Notes: generated by a model from the sequence alone, not told the origin. A DNA stretch of 64,000 nucleotides from Hyphomicrobiales bacterium (GCA_900471925.1 UCGV01000025.1:1-64000), one strand, 5' to 3'; positions 1 to 8,755 are shown, counted from the stretch's first letter. Made by a program: numbers and translations.

Positions 1-1523
1 CCGCCGATCGGCAGCGTCACTTCAGGTGCGAAATAGACGCCCTTCTGCTTGAAGTCGCCGCCGTCATCGAGATCCTGCTTCGTATAGAGCCCGCCAAGCG
101 CAAACCGCGCCGTCGCTCCGCCTTCAAGGCCGATGCCATAGGCCAGATCGCCGACAACGAGACCGCCGTCCGATGCATCGCTATTGTCGTAGCCGGTATC
201 GGCCGTGATCGAGAAGGACTGCTTGCCCGCAGAAAGCAGGTTGCGCATCGGCTCGCCATGCGCACCGTTCAGTGCAGTACCCGCATAATTCAGGCCGATC
301 TGCGCCGTCGGCGTGCCGGCCAGCGTCTGGCTGTATTGTTGGAGATCGATGATGCCGGAACCGCCGCCGGAACCGGAATTGCCGCCGCCATTGTTGCCGC
401 CGCCCTGCGGCGGTGGCGTCACGACGCGGGCGATGTAGACGGTGTTGTTTTGCGTATTGCCGACCACGACCTTGCCGTCAGCGCTCACACCTGTGGCATC
501 CTTGGTGAAGACGTTCGCAACCGTCACGCCGTTATTGCGCAGCCAGTCTTCGACGCTCACCATGCCGGTCGCATCAGTCCAGCGGAAACCGCGATCGCCG
601 TTGACGGAACCGCTCTGCCCAACGATGACGGAACCATCGCTGTTGACGGCATTGGCCACGGACTGGCTACCGGCGGAAAGCGCCCCAAGGCCGACCATGC
701 CGCTCGCCTGCGTCCAGCGGAAGGCATGGGAGCCACCACCACTGATATCCGATTCGCCGACGACGACAGCACCGTCCCCGCTCACGGCATAGGCCCTGGA
801 ATTGCCGATACCGTCGATTGTCTCGAGATCGACCATCTCGTTGGCCGCCGTCCAGCGGTAAGCATGGAAAGCCCCGCCGGTCATGTCCGAAAATCCGACT
901 ACGACCGAGCCATCGGCGCTGACGCCACGGGCCTCGGAACTTGTGCCGCCAGGGAGCACTCCAAGATCGTCCTGGGTTTGAGTGCCAAAATCATAGCGGT
1001 AGGAGCGCCAATCATTATTGACGTCTTTGGCGGTGCCGACGAAGACAGAACCATCGGCGCTCACAGCATAGGCGGCGCTTCCGGCCGACCCAAGCTGGAT
1101 CGAGTTGCCGGCTGCCGTCCACAGAAACGCCGTCCGGACACCACCGCTTTCTTGGACCCCGACGATAACAGAGCCATCTTCGCTCGCCGCCATCGCCTGC
1201 GTCCCGCCGAGATTTGCCGTGTCGAGATCGACGATGCCATTGCCGTCCCAGCGGACGGCATGCCAGGTGAAATTGCCGCCGAGATAGGACGCGCCGATAA
1301 TCACAGACCCATCAGAGCTGATCCCGTTGGCCCAGGCACCGTTAGTGCCGCCCAATGTGCCGAGGTCCGGGTCGTAATAGTTACCGTTGGCAAAGGCCGT
1401 CCCGCCTGCCGCAAACGAGAGAGCCGAGAATGCCGCAAGCGCCAGCGCCGTGGTCGCAAGAAGTCGCGACGCTGCGGATGAGGTGACGGATTGGCGGCGG
1501 ATTGCTGCGCGGGCTCCAAGCAT
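1..1523 (-). CDS. HAF-repeat autotransporter, partial (3' end outside window)
   Basis: The ATG is at 1523-1521 and the frame stays open to the window edge, so about 507 residues are visible and the C-terminus is missing. The N-terminus is a long signal peptide with a basic n-region, a hydrophobic core and an AFA-like cleavage site near residue 45. A series of HAF-type repeats follows, in which a DGSVIVG-like strand alternates with HAFRW, HAYRW, HAVRW or TAFLW. A linker of prolines then glycine/asparagine/serine leads into the start of an autotransporter beta-barrel (TGYDNSDASDGG, GLGLYT-like strands). The repeats probably form a surface-exposed beta-propeller passenger. Family assignment is from the motif; the ligand is unknown. 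Confidence 0.8.
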   Translation of the reverse strand, partial: MLGARAAIRRQSVTSSAASRLLATTALALAAFSALSFAAGGTAFANGNYYDPDLGTLGGTNGAWANGISSDGSVIIGASYLGGNFTWHAVRWDGNGIVDLDTANLGGTQAMAASEDGSVIVGVQESGGVRTAFLWTAAGNSIQLGSAGSAAYAVSADGSVFVGTAKDVNNDWRSYRYDFGTQTQDDLGVLPGGTSSEARGVSADGSVVVGFSDMTGGAFHAYRWTAANEMVDLETIDGIGNSRAYAVSGDGAVVVGESDISGGGSHAFRWTQASGMVGLGALSAGSQSVANAVNSDGSVIVGQSGSVNGDRGFRWTDATGMVSVEDWLRNNGVTVANVFTKDATGVSADGKVVVGNTQNNTVYIARVVTPPPQGGGNNGGGNSGSGGGSGIIDLQQYSQTLAGTPTAQIGLNYAGTALNGAHGEPMRNLLSAGKQSFSITADTGYDNSDASDGGLVVGDLAYGIGLEGGATARFALGGLYTKQDLDDGGDFKQKGVYFAPEVTLPIG

Positions 1524-2035
1524 AGTCAAAAGTCCTAAATTAGGGTTTTAAAGTAAAAGACGAGGTATGCAGAAGATTTGACTAAGTAAAAAACACCCGA
1601 ACCTGAACCGAAGCTTGCGCGCCCGATAGTCGCCAAAGAAACGAGCGAAGATGCTGCCGACCGGCTCGCCGCCTGTCGAAGCCGGCTGCTTCAGCATCCA
1701 TCTCGATGCGTCAGGGAAGAAGTTTGACTATGTGATTGATCGCACTGGGGTGGTGCGTATTGTGCAGGCGGTGTGAACGCCAACCTGACATGCGAAACGC
1801 CCCCGCCATCCGGCCCTGATGAAAACATGGCCTTGATGAAAATCGCCGCACGGCGGGAGCGCAGGAGCGCAAGCATCAGCCACCGACACCTGCGCGACGG
1901 GACTACCTGCCCTGACCGAGTACACCCAAAGCCTGCTCGGCAACCAGACTCTGGATGCTGCAACGAAATTGACCGCCGGGAGGTTGAGGGGGCTCGTGGC
2001 TCGAGCCCACCCGTTATCTCACCCGGCGCGGCCCA
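1524..2035. other. Intergenic region with a possible 41-codon remnant
   Basis: This stretch separates the autotransporter start from the 3' end of the M20 hydrolase. No convincing full gene is present. A short plus-strand frame at 1651-1776 starts with ATG, ends in GKKFDYVIDRTGVVRIVQAV and a TGA, and has protein-like composition. It lacks a clear ribosome binding site and I do not recognise it. It may be the tail of a decayed gene. Confidence 0.35.
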
Positions 2036-3199
2036 TCACTTCCCCCCGAGCTCCTGCCCGACCAGCGACATCCAGTAGCGCACCCCATGCGCAATGGCCT
2101 TGTCGTTGAAATCATAGGCCGGATGATGCAGGCCGGCGCTGTCGCCATTACCGATGAGGATCATCGCGCCCGGCCGCTTTTCCAGCATGTAGGAGAAATC
2201 CTCCGCCCCCATCGATTGCTCGTATTTCGCATCCACCTGGGCCTCGCCCGCCACCCGGGACGCCGCCGCGACGATCGCCTCTGTCCTGGTCGGATCGTTG
2301 CGGGTCACCGGATAGCCCGGCCGCCAGTCGATCTCGGCGTTCGTCTCGAAGAGCTTCGCCGTGCCATGCACGATCTCGCGGAAGCGCTGCTCGACGGCCT
2401 TCCTCGTATCCGCCTGCATGGTGCGGATCGTGCCGCCGAGGCGCACCGAGGCGGGGATGACGTTCAGCGCCTTGTCGTTGCCGGCTTCCGTGAAGGTGAC
2501 AGAGACGACGACGGGATCGAAGGGATCGGTGAAGCGCGAGGCGATCGATTGCAGGGCGGTGACCATATGGGCGCTGACGAGCACCGGATCGCGCGTCATC
2601 TGGGGTGCCGCCGCATGGCCGCCCTTGCCCTCGATGGTGATGACGAAACGGTCTGCACCCGCCATGAACGGGCCGGCGCGCGTGCCGAAGGAGCCGATCT
2701 CCAGGCCCGGCTCGTTATGCATGCCATAGACCTCGTCGATGCCGAAAGTCTCCAGCAGCCCCTCTTCGATCATCACCCGCGCCCCGCCGCCGCCTTCTTC
2801 GGCCGGCTGGAACACCAGCACCACCTTGCCGGCAAAATCCCGGTTTTCGACAAGGCATTTGGCAGTGGCAAGCAGCATGGCGGTGTGCCCGTCATGGCCG
2901 CACGCATGCATGCGGTTGGCGTTCTTGGAGGCATAGGGAAGATTGGTCTGTTCCGACATCGGCAGCGCATCCATGTCGCAGCGCAGCGCGATCGTCTTGC
3001 CGGGGCCTCTCGTACCCTCGATCACGGCGACGATGCCGGTCCTGGCAAGCCCGGTCGTCACGTTCTCGCAGCCGAATTCCGCCAGCTTGCCGGCCACATA
3101 GGCCGCCGTTTCCGGCAGGTCGAACAGAAGCTCCGGGTTCTGATGGATATGCCGGCGCCAGCCCTTGGCCTCCTCGGCAATGGCTTCGATATCGGTCAT
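2036..3199 (-). CDS. M20 family amidohydrolase (hippurate/amino-acid amidohydrolase type)
   Basis: This 387-residue protein, full length for the M20D amidohydrolases, probably removes an acyl group from an N-acyl amino acid or a similar amide in the cytoplasm. Metal-binding motifs are visible: RCDMDALP at 73-80, HACGHDGH at 98-105, the general-base region QPAEEGGGG at 131-139, GMHNEPG near 160, and a late GLHHPAYDFND. The dimerisation (lid) domain occupies roughly residues 180-290. The ATG at 3199 is preceded by a GAGGAT-like Shine-Dalgarno. The gene stands alone, so the substrate cannot be inferred from neighbours. No signal peptide is present. Confidence 0.88.
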   Translation of the reverse strand: MTDIEAIAEEAKGWRRHIHQNPELLFDLPETAAYVAGKLAEFGCENVTTGLARTGIVAVIEGTRGPGKTIALRCDMDALPMSEQTNLPYASKNANRMHACGHDGHTAMLLATAKCLVENRDFAGKVVLVFQPAEEGGGGARVMIEEGLLETFGIDEVYGMHNEPGLEIGSFGTRAGPFMAGADRFVITIEGKGGHAAAPQMTRDPVLVSAHMVTALQSIASRFTDPFDPVVVSVTFTEAGNDKALNVIPASVRLGGTIRTMQADTRKAVEQRFREIVHGTAKLFETNAEIDWRPGYPVTRNDPTRTEAIVAAASRVAGEAQVDAKYEQSMGAEDFSYMLEKRPGAMILIGNGDSAGLHHPAYDFNDKAIAHGVRYWMSLVGQELGGK

Positions 3200-3399
3200 G
3201 ATTGTATCCTCGTGATATGCGGCCGGCCGTGGGGAGCGGCGGTCGAAGGTGGGTGGTGCGAGATTAGCCGCAGCAGGGCCGATTTGCCAACCGCGGAATG
3301 GGCCTGCCCCGCGACGAAATGCCCGGCGGCGTCAGCGCAATCTGCAAGTGCATTTTAGGCGCTCGTTAGAATTTCCCCGATCTTATCGCGCGCATTGCC

Positions 3400-4374
3400 A
3401 TGATCGGCCCATTACAATTGCCGGATTGTTTCAAAGTGTTTCGCACCTTTTCATTGAATGTCCTGGCCCTTCTGGTGCTGATCCAGATCCTGGAGTTCAT
3501 CCCTCCCATAGGCATCTTCATCACCCTCTTCGGCGGCGTGTTCGTAACCGGCATCCTGATCCACGCCTTCCTGCTCGCCCTCCTCATGGAAGCGACGGTG
3601 AAAGCGATCCCGAGAGGTTTCATCGCCATTCCACTCCTCGCCTATGGCGGCTATTTCGGCATGGTCATCGCCCAGAGCTACGATATTGCCGACCTGCAGG
3701 CGCGGCTGAAGGCAAACAATCCGCATGGCGTGATGGCATTCGATCCGGCATCGGAGGATCTGGTGATGCCGCTTGCCTACGCTTTCGTCGAGCGCCACAA
3801 GATACCCATCGCCTATCAACCGCTGACGGCGGACGAAAGCTTCGTTTCTGACAGGCTCGCCACGCCTGACATCTGCGACACCATCGTTTCGGACGGCCGC
3901 CACACGCGCAAATCCCTTCTTTCCATCGAATCTGGCTGGGACAAGCACGATATCTGCAGGATCGAGACCGCGGGTGAGCCGACCAGGGAGCGCGTGACGA
4001 TCACCACACGATCCGAGGACACTGTCGATGCGGACCGGAAGATTCCCGGCTGGAGCGCCACAGAGACGATCTACGAGATGCGTTTCCGCGACAGGACGAT
4101 CGGTCGCTACCGCACCGCCTCGGTAAGCCGCTATTCCGTGCTGCCCTTCCTGCTTGCCGCCTGCATGGTGCCCTATCCGATCCCCAACAGTTTCTGCAGC
4201 GCGGAATTTCTGACGGATGGGTATAATCTGGACACGAGACCCGAAGGCGCACCGGCCGGCACGTCGGATGATCCTGTCTCGGTGATGCTCGGCATTGCCG
4301 CCTATACAAAGGAGGACAGGGATAATTTCGCGGGGTTTGGCGGATTTGGTGCGGACAGTACAAAGGTCCATTGA
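3400..4374 (+). CDS. Hypothetical membrane protein with C-terminal soluble part
   Basis: I do not recognise this 324-residue protein. The first 90 residues carry three hydrophobic segments (about 18-38, 42-65, 75-90). A charged region follows to about residue 240, then another hydrophobic stretch around 247-265 (YSVLPFLLAACMVPYPIP), and finally a low-complexity GFGGFGAD tail. The architecture suggests an inner-membrane protein with one larger soluble domain. It is convergent with the RTX-like gene, and the two are separated by a perfect 48-bp palindrome. No catalytic motif is visible. The frame is supported by codon composition and sensible membrane topology. Confidence 0.6.
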   Translation: MIGPLQLPDCFKVFRTFSLNVLALLVLIQILEFIPPIGIFITLFGGVFVTGILIHAFLLALLMEATVKAIPRGFIAIPLLAYGGYFGMVIAQSYDIADLQARLKANNPHGVMAFDPASEDLVMPLAYAFVERHKIPIAYQPLTADESFVSDRLATPDICDTIVSDGRHTRKSLLSIESGWDKHDICRIETAGEPTRERVTITTRSEDTVDADRKIPGWSATETIYEMRFRDRTIGRYRTASVSRYSVLPFLLAACMVPYPIPNSFCSAEFLTDGYNLDTRPEGAPAGTSDDPVSVMLGIAAYTKEDRDNFAGFGGFGADSTKVH

Positions 4375-4521
4375 CGATATGGGAGAGCGCGCCGCGTAGT
4401 CCTCGGCTTACTCTTGCTCGGCATCTCCGCAACGAAGCGGATATCCTGTGGAGCAGCCTTCGCCCAAGAGCGATAACGCCTCCAGCGCCAACGGTGCTTT
4501 GGGCACAAACAGCCGCTCCAC

Positions 4522-4569
4522 CCTCCCTCATTCTCTCCTCGTGCCGGCACGAGGAGAGAATGAGGGAGG
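4522..4569. terminator. 48-bp perfect palindrome between convergent genes
   Basis: The two 24-bp arms are perfectly complementary with no spacer, centred between 4545 and 4546 (GTGCC/GGCAC). The element lies between the 3' ends of two convergent genes and could act as a bidirectional terminator. Its outer part (CCCTCATTCT paired with AGAATGAGGG) resembles the edges of the longer RIME-like element at 20572-20711. Confidence 0.6.
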
Positions 4570-4619
4570 TATATGGATGCCTCCGTCTTTCTCCTCATGG
4601 ATTACCCGCCCCCAGGCAA

Positions 4620-6104
4620 TCAGCCGCCATCACCAAACGTGTGGGCGCGCTGCTGCAGCCAGTAGAGATACTGGTGGATGGATGTAGTTGACTGGTCGCC
4701 ATTGCCGGATTGGAAGCTGTAGTTCTCCGCCTCGCCGCTCTCGATGAGACGGGTGACATAATCGATCCGCGGCTGCACCTCATCGGCAGGAAGCGTTGCG
4801 ACATTGCTCAGATACATGCCGTTGCTCTCGATCCTCGGATTATAGAAATCCGGATTGGCAGCGGTCTCGGCGTCATAATCCGCCTGCATCTGCCTGACAT
4901 GCGCCTCGCGTGCGGCAATCTCCGCTTTCAATTCCGCTGTCATCGGCTGTGCCGAACCCGGCGGCAGTTTCTTCCAGGCGAGGCTGGAATGGTCGTGCAC
5001 GGAATCAGGATAGATCACCGGCGCCATCGTCCCAACAAGATGTTCCCTCTCCGCCTGGGTCAGATCGGGGTTGTTGAGCAGCGTGGCAAGCGCCACCCCA
5101 GACATCGGCGTCTCACGCGAGGGCAGAGAAACGACAACCCCTGTCCCGATATCCGGCCTGCCGCCGCTTGACGGCTCCGGGTTGACCTCCCGCGTGCTGC
5201 CATCGGCAAAGGCGATTGTCAGCGATGACGGCGCCCAGGCGTAGAGATCGACCGTGATGACATCGTCGGGATTGCCGTTGATGCTGATCGTCGCCGTGTT
5301 GCCCTTGACGGTGACCTCGACGGTATCGGGTGAAATGCCTTCGCCGAGTTCCAGCGTCCCCGTGCCGGAGAGCGAGATATGGTCGCGCCCATCGCCGGCG
5401 GCATATTTGATGATCGCGCCGCCGCCGGTCACGATCTCGTCCGCGCCCTTGCCGCCTGAGACGGTGGCCCGCTCATAGGTCTCGATCCTGTCGTTGCCAG
5501 CACCGCCATCGACGGTGGAATCGCGGTAGACGGAGATCACGTCATTGCCGTCGCCGCCGTCGACAACAGCGAAATCATAGGCATCCACCCAGTCGTTGCC
5601 CGCTCCGCCCTTCACCGTCGAATGGTCGTAGACGGAAACATGGTCGTTGCCGTCACCGCCTGCGATATTGGAATTGCCGTAGCCGCTGATCAGATCGTCG
5701 CCCGCCCCGCCATCGACGGTGGAATTGGCATAGGTCCAGATCTCGTCATTGCCGGCCCCGCCCCAGATCACGGCATCGCCATAGGTATCGATGATATCGT
5801 TGCCCTGCCCGCCGCGCACGGAGGCATGGTCGTAGGCGCTGATATAGTCGCTGCCCTTGCCGCCGTGGATCGTGGCGTTGGAATAGGCCGAGATCTCGTC
5901 ATCGCCGGCACCCGCCCGGATGACGGCATCGTCATAGACCGAAATCGTGTCGTTGCCGCGCGTGCCGCCGCTCGCATTGCCCTTCTTCTCACCCTCGAAA
6001 GGCGCGGTCCCGCCGCCCTGCCGGCCTGTCGCGATCCGCCAGTCCTCGGCCGTCGTCTTCGTCATGCGGTATATCGACGGCATGCTCGTATTGATCGTCG
6101 TCAT
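4620..6104 (-). CDS. RTX-like calcium-binding repeat protein with 17-residue units
   Basis: The chosen start is the ATG at 6104, preceded by AGGGGGAG at good spacing; an upstream in-frame ATG at 6164 lacks this. The 494-residue protein has no signal peptide, as is usual for RTX proteins exported by type I systems. Residues 46-233 carry eleven glycine-aspartate units of the GGxGNDxI type, spaced 17 residues apart instead of the usual 9. Residues 235-320 (AGDGRDHISL, then a threonine/serine-rich beta region) look like the common RTX C-flank. Residues 330-494 are an unrecognised alpha-helical tail. No protease or lipase motif is visible, and no type I secretion genes are nearby. Confidence 0.75.
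   Translation of the reverse strand: MTTINTSMPSIYRMTKTTAEDWRIATGRQGGGTAPFEGEKKGNASGGTRGNDTISVYDDAVIRAGAGDDEISAYSNATIHGGKGSDYISAYDHASVRGGQGNDIIDTYGDAVIWGGAGNDEIWTYANSTVDGGAGDDLISGYGNSNIAGGDGNDHVSVYDHSTVKGGAGNDWVDAYDFAVVDGGDGNDVISVYRDSTVDGGAGNDRIETYERATVSGGKGADEIVTGGGAIIKYAAGDGRDHISLSGTGTLELGEGISPDTVEVTVKGNTATISINGNPDDVITVDLYAWAPSSLTIAFADGSTREVNPEPSSGGRPDIGTGVVVSLPSRETPMSGVALATLLNNPDLTQAEREHLVGTMAPVIYPDSVHDHSSLAWKKLPPGSAQPMTAELKAEIAAREAHVRQMQADYDAETAANPDFYNPRIESNGMYLSNVATLPADEVQPRIDYVTRLIESGEAENYSFQSGNGDQSTTSIHQYLYWLQQRAHTFGDGG
5406..5969 (-). repeat. Eleven 17-residue GGxGND repeats (51-bp period)
   Basis: Units begin at residues 46, 64, 81, 98, 115, 132, 149, 166, 183, 200 and 217 of the RTX-like protein. 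Apart from the first interval of 18, all are exactly 17. Each unit is GG(A/D/K/Q)G(N/S/D)D, then an x-I-x-x-Y stretch, then a short x-x-(A/S)-(T/V)-(V/I) strand. The period in DNA is 51 bp, but third positions vary, so this is protein-level rather than recent DNA repetition. Confidence 0.85.
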
Positions 6105-6326
6105 GCGTGCTCCCCCTGTCGGCACAGATGCAAACATGCGGCTTGCGAGCCCCCTCGCAGCCACACCGAAGTTGAACGCCGATATGCAGGTTTAAACTTG
6201 TGCGGGAGTTACGGCTTGGTAGTGTTGATGTGATTTCGCAACCGGGGGATTTGGGAGTGTGGTGGGCCCTGTCCTCGTCGGACTGAGCAACGGGCTAATG
6301 CAGAGGTTGCTTTTGGCACCAACACT

Positions 6327-6905
6327 CTATGGGCTACCCGCCCGCTCCAGCAACCCCGCCGCGGCCGCCTTCGCCGCCCCGAAGGGCGCCGTGTCACCCG
6401 CCACATGCGAGAGCAGCAGTGCCCCCTGGAAAATCACGTTCAGCTGCTTGCCGAGCGCTTCCGCCTCAGCAAGACCCGCAGCCGTGCAAAGCTCGGTAAA
6501 CCGCGCCTCTGCACGCGAGGCGGCGTGGCGGCCGAGGGCGACAATGCCCTCGTGTTTGCCGGCATATTCCTGCGCCGCCTTCAGGCCGAGACAGCCGCGC
6601 GTGAGGATGCGCCTGTCGAGCGGGCGGCCGGTTTCGAAGAAGGCGATGATCTGTTCCTTCGGGTCGGCGATGCCGGAAACCGGATCGAACAGCTCATGCA
6701 CGATGAAGGCGCTGTAGAGCACCAGAACGGCCTCGATCAGCTCCTCCTTGGAGGCAAAATATTTGTAGATCGTGCGCTTGGAAATGCCGCTGCCGGCCAT
6801 GGCCGCATCGATTGCCGTGGCATGGAAACCGCCATCGTAGAAGCGGTCGAACGCCCATTCGACGATTTCGAGCTTCTTGCCCTCGATCTCTGAAACCTCG
6901 TTCAT
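6327..6905 (-). CDS. TetR/AcrR family transcriptional regulator
   Basis: This 192-residue protein starts at the ATG at 6905 (MNEVSEIEGKK). The N-terminal helix-turn-helix is clear: AIDAAMAGSGISKRTIYKYF, followed by ASKEELIEAVL. The C-terminal ligand-binding part (LTRGCLGLKAA, QLNVIFQGALLLSHV) is typical of AcrR/BetI-like regulators. It is divergent from the SDR gene at 7073. Two GTAAAC-N6-GTTTAC palindromes lie between them, so the likely role is a local repressor of itself and the dehydrogenase. The inducing ligand is unknown. Confidence 0.88.
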   Translation of the reverse strand: MNEVSEIEGKKLEIVEWAFDRFYDGGFHATAIDAAMAGSGISKRTIYKYFASKEELIEAVLVLYSAFIVHELFDPVSGIADPKEQIIAFFETGRPLDRRILTRGCLGLKAAQEYAGKHEGIVALGRHAASRAEARFTELCTAAGLAEAEALGKQLNVIFQGALLLSHVAGDTAPFGAAKAAAAGLLERAGSP

Positions 6906-6961
6906 GTCAGCAATCCCAAAAAGTCGGCACATGCAACCCAATACCAAACGCTGTTGACGAA

Positions 6962-7011
6962 GTAAACGGTTCGGTTTACATCACCATTCCAAGGTAAACG
7001 ATCCAGTTTAC
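6962..7011. promoter_or_regulatory. Paired TetR operators GTAAAC-N6-GTTTAC
   Basis: Two 18-bp boxes with perfect 6-bp arms lie at 6962-6979 (spacer GGTTCG) and 6994-7011 (spacer GATCCA), 32 bp apart start to start, three helical turns. They sit in the divergent intergenic region between the TetR and SDR genes. Binding by this TetR is an inference from location and symmetry. Confidence 0.75.
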
Positions 7012-7072
7012 CTCAAGACGAAACCGCCGCGCCGAAATCCCGGCGCAGCAAGCCAACCTGACCGAGGTCATC

Positions 7073-7792
7073 ATGTCTCTATCGAAGAAAGTCGTTTTGG
7101 TGTCCGGCGCCAACAAGGGCATCGGTGCCGCCACCGTGCGCCAGCTCCTGAAGACCGATATCGCCAAGATCTATACCGCAGCGCGCAACCCCGCCTCCCT
7201 GCCGGATTTCGGCGATGCGCGCGTCGTGCCGCTCAAGCTCGATATCACCGATGCCGCCTCGGTGCGCAGCGCCGCTGAAACTGCCGGCGATGTCGATCTT
7301 CTCATCAACAATGCCGGCACGATGGCCTTCGGTGATTGGCAGAGCAGCAGCGATGCCGATATCGCGGCCGACATGAACACCAATTTCTACGGCACGCTCA
7401 GCGTCATCAAGGCCTTCCTGCCGGCCTTCACCGCGCGCGGCTCGGGCACCATCGCCAATGTCGTCAGCATCGTCGGTCTCGCCGCCACCGCCCCGATATC
7501 AGGTTACTCGGCCTCTAAGGCGGCACTGCAATCGCTGACGCAATCGCTGCGCGCCTCGCTCGCCGCCAAGGGCATTTCCGTCGTCGGCATCTATCCCGGC
7601 CCAGTCGATACCGATCTCGCAGCCGCCATTCCGCTCGCCAAGGTCACGCCGGAACTCGCTGCCGAAAACATCGTGCTCGGCCTCGAAAAGGGCGACGCCT
7701 ACATCTTCCCCGACCCGCTGGCCCAGCAGGTCGGCCACCTCTTCGCCACCGACGGCCACCAGCTGGAAGCCGCGATGAACCTCGGCGGCTGA
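7073..7792 (+). CDS. SDR family NAD(P)-dependent oxidoreductase
   Basis: This 239-residue classical short-chain dehydrogenase has the cofactor motif SGANKGIG at 11-18, the acidic LDITD turn near 56-60, NNAG at 79-82, a catalytic serine in VSIVG (S132), and YSASK with Y145 and K149. The PGPVDTDL segment after the active site is the usual substrate-loop start. An arginine/asparagine after the second strand (AARNP) suggests NADPH. The gene is transcribed away from the adjacent TetR gene and probably induced through its operators. The substrate is unknown; an aldehyde or ketone detoxification role is inferred. Confidence 0.9.
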   Translation: MSLSKKVVLVSGANKGIGAATVRQLLKTDIAKIYTAARNPASLPDFGDARVVPLKLDITDAASVRSAAETAGDVDLLINNAGTMAFGDWQSSSDADIAADMNTNFYGTLSVIKAFLPAFTARGSGTIANVVSIVGLAATAPISGYSASKAALQSLTQSLRASLAAKGISVVGIYPGPVDTDLAAAIPLAKVTPELAAENIVLGLEKGDAYIFPDPLAQQVGHLFATDGHQLEAAMNLGG

Positions 7793-7951
7793 TCGCTCGC
7801 CTGTTTGCCCGAGTTCCCGGCGGCGGCGCCACCACTCCCGCCTGCCGCCGGCCTCTGCCAATGTCCGGAATTTGGCCCGGATACGCAGACCAGAACGGCA
7901 GATTTCAACAGCACGAGAATTACCCCAGCGCAAATTTTCAAGGACGAATGA

Positions 7952-8680
7952 ATGAGTGATCTACTGGACCAGGTGCTCGACGCGCATGGCGGGCTCGACA
8001 ATTGGCGCCGGGTCGCCACGATCGATCTGCGGCTGTCGATCCGCGGCGGACTTGCCGATCTCAAGCGCCCGGCCGGCGGGCTGAAGGACGCGCATATCAG
8101 GCTCGACACACGCCGCCAGCACACGATGATCACCCCCTATCCGGCGCCCGGCAGCCGTGGCCGCTTCGCCGATGGCGTCGTTACCATCGAGAGCGAGGCC
8201 GGCGAGACGAAACAGACGCTTGCCGAACCGCGCCGATCCTTCGCCGGCCATGATCTCCTCACGCCCTGGACACCGGAGCAGTTCCTCTATTTCGTCGGCT
8301 ACGCTTTCCACAATTACGTCACCATGCCCTTCCTGCTGACGCAGAATGGCGTTGTCCTGGAGGAACTGGCCCCGCACGAGGAACATGGCGAGACCTGGCG
8401 CGCGCTGAAGGCCACCTTCCCGGCCGACCTGCATGTCCATTACCCGGTGCAGACATTCTATTTCGACAGCCGCGGCTACCTCGTGCGCAACGATTACGCC
8501 CCCGAAGTCAGCGGCGGCGGTGCCGCCTCGCATTACACATTCGACCACAGGGTCTTCGACGGCTTCGTCTTCCCCACCCACCGCCGCGTGGTGCGCCGCG
8601 ACGGAGAGAACCGCACGCTGCTGACAGCGCCCTCGATCTTCATTCTGGAGGTGGGTTCGGTGGTGCTGACGCGGGATTGA
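7952..8680 (+). CDS. Conserved hypothetical protein, LolA/outer-membrane-lipoprotein-like fold
   Basis: This 242-residue protein has no signal peptide. The ATG at 7952 is preceded by AAGGACGA. Its pattern of alternating short beta-strands, with LDAHGGLDNWRRV at the start and HRRVVRRDGE near the end, resembles proteins that measure or bind lipids with a LolA-like half-barrel, but I cannot name a function. It lies downstream of the SDR gene in the same direction with a 159-bp gap, so it may be a separate unit. A hairpin at 8718-8747 probably ends its transcript. Confidence 0.6.
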   Translation: MSDLLDQVLDAHGGLDNWRRVATIDLRLSIRGGLADLKRPAGGLKDAHIRLDTRRQHTMITPYPAPGSRGRFADGVVTIESEAGETKQTLAEPRRSFAGHDLLTPWTPEQFLYFVGYAFHNYVTMPFLLTQNGVVLEELAPHEEHGETWRALKATFPADLHVHYPVQTFYFDSRGYLVRNDYAPEVSGGGAASHYTFDHRVFDGFVFPTHRRVVRRDGENRTLLTAPSIFILEVGSVVLTRD

Positions 8681-8717
8681 GGAATACGCGACACGAGACG
8701 GCAGGCCGTTTTTTACG

Positions 8718-8755
8718 ACCGGTAGCGGTATTCTTCGCGCTACCGGTTGCTTCTT
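8718..8755 (+). terminator. Rho-independent terminator-like hairpin
   Basis: ACCGGTAGCG at 8718-8727 pairs perfectly with CGCTACCGGT at 8738-8747 across a 10-base loop and is followed by a T-rich TTGCTTCTTT. It lies about 40 bp after the stop of the gene ending at 8680. Confidence 0.6.

Noticed and set aside
258-1481. A 407-codon plus-strand open frame
   Set aside because: It is antisense to the HAF autotransporter. Its alanine/glycine/arginine/aspartate-rich composition reflects the GC-rich complement, and no domain is recognisable.
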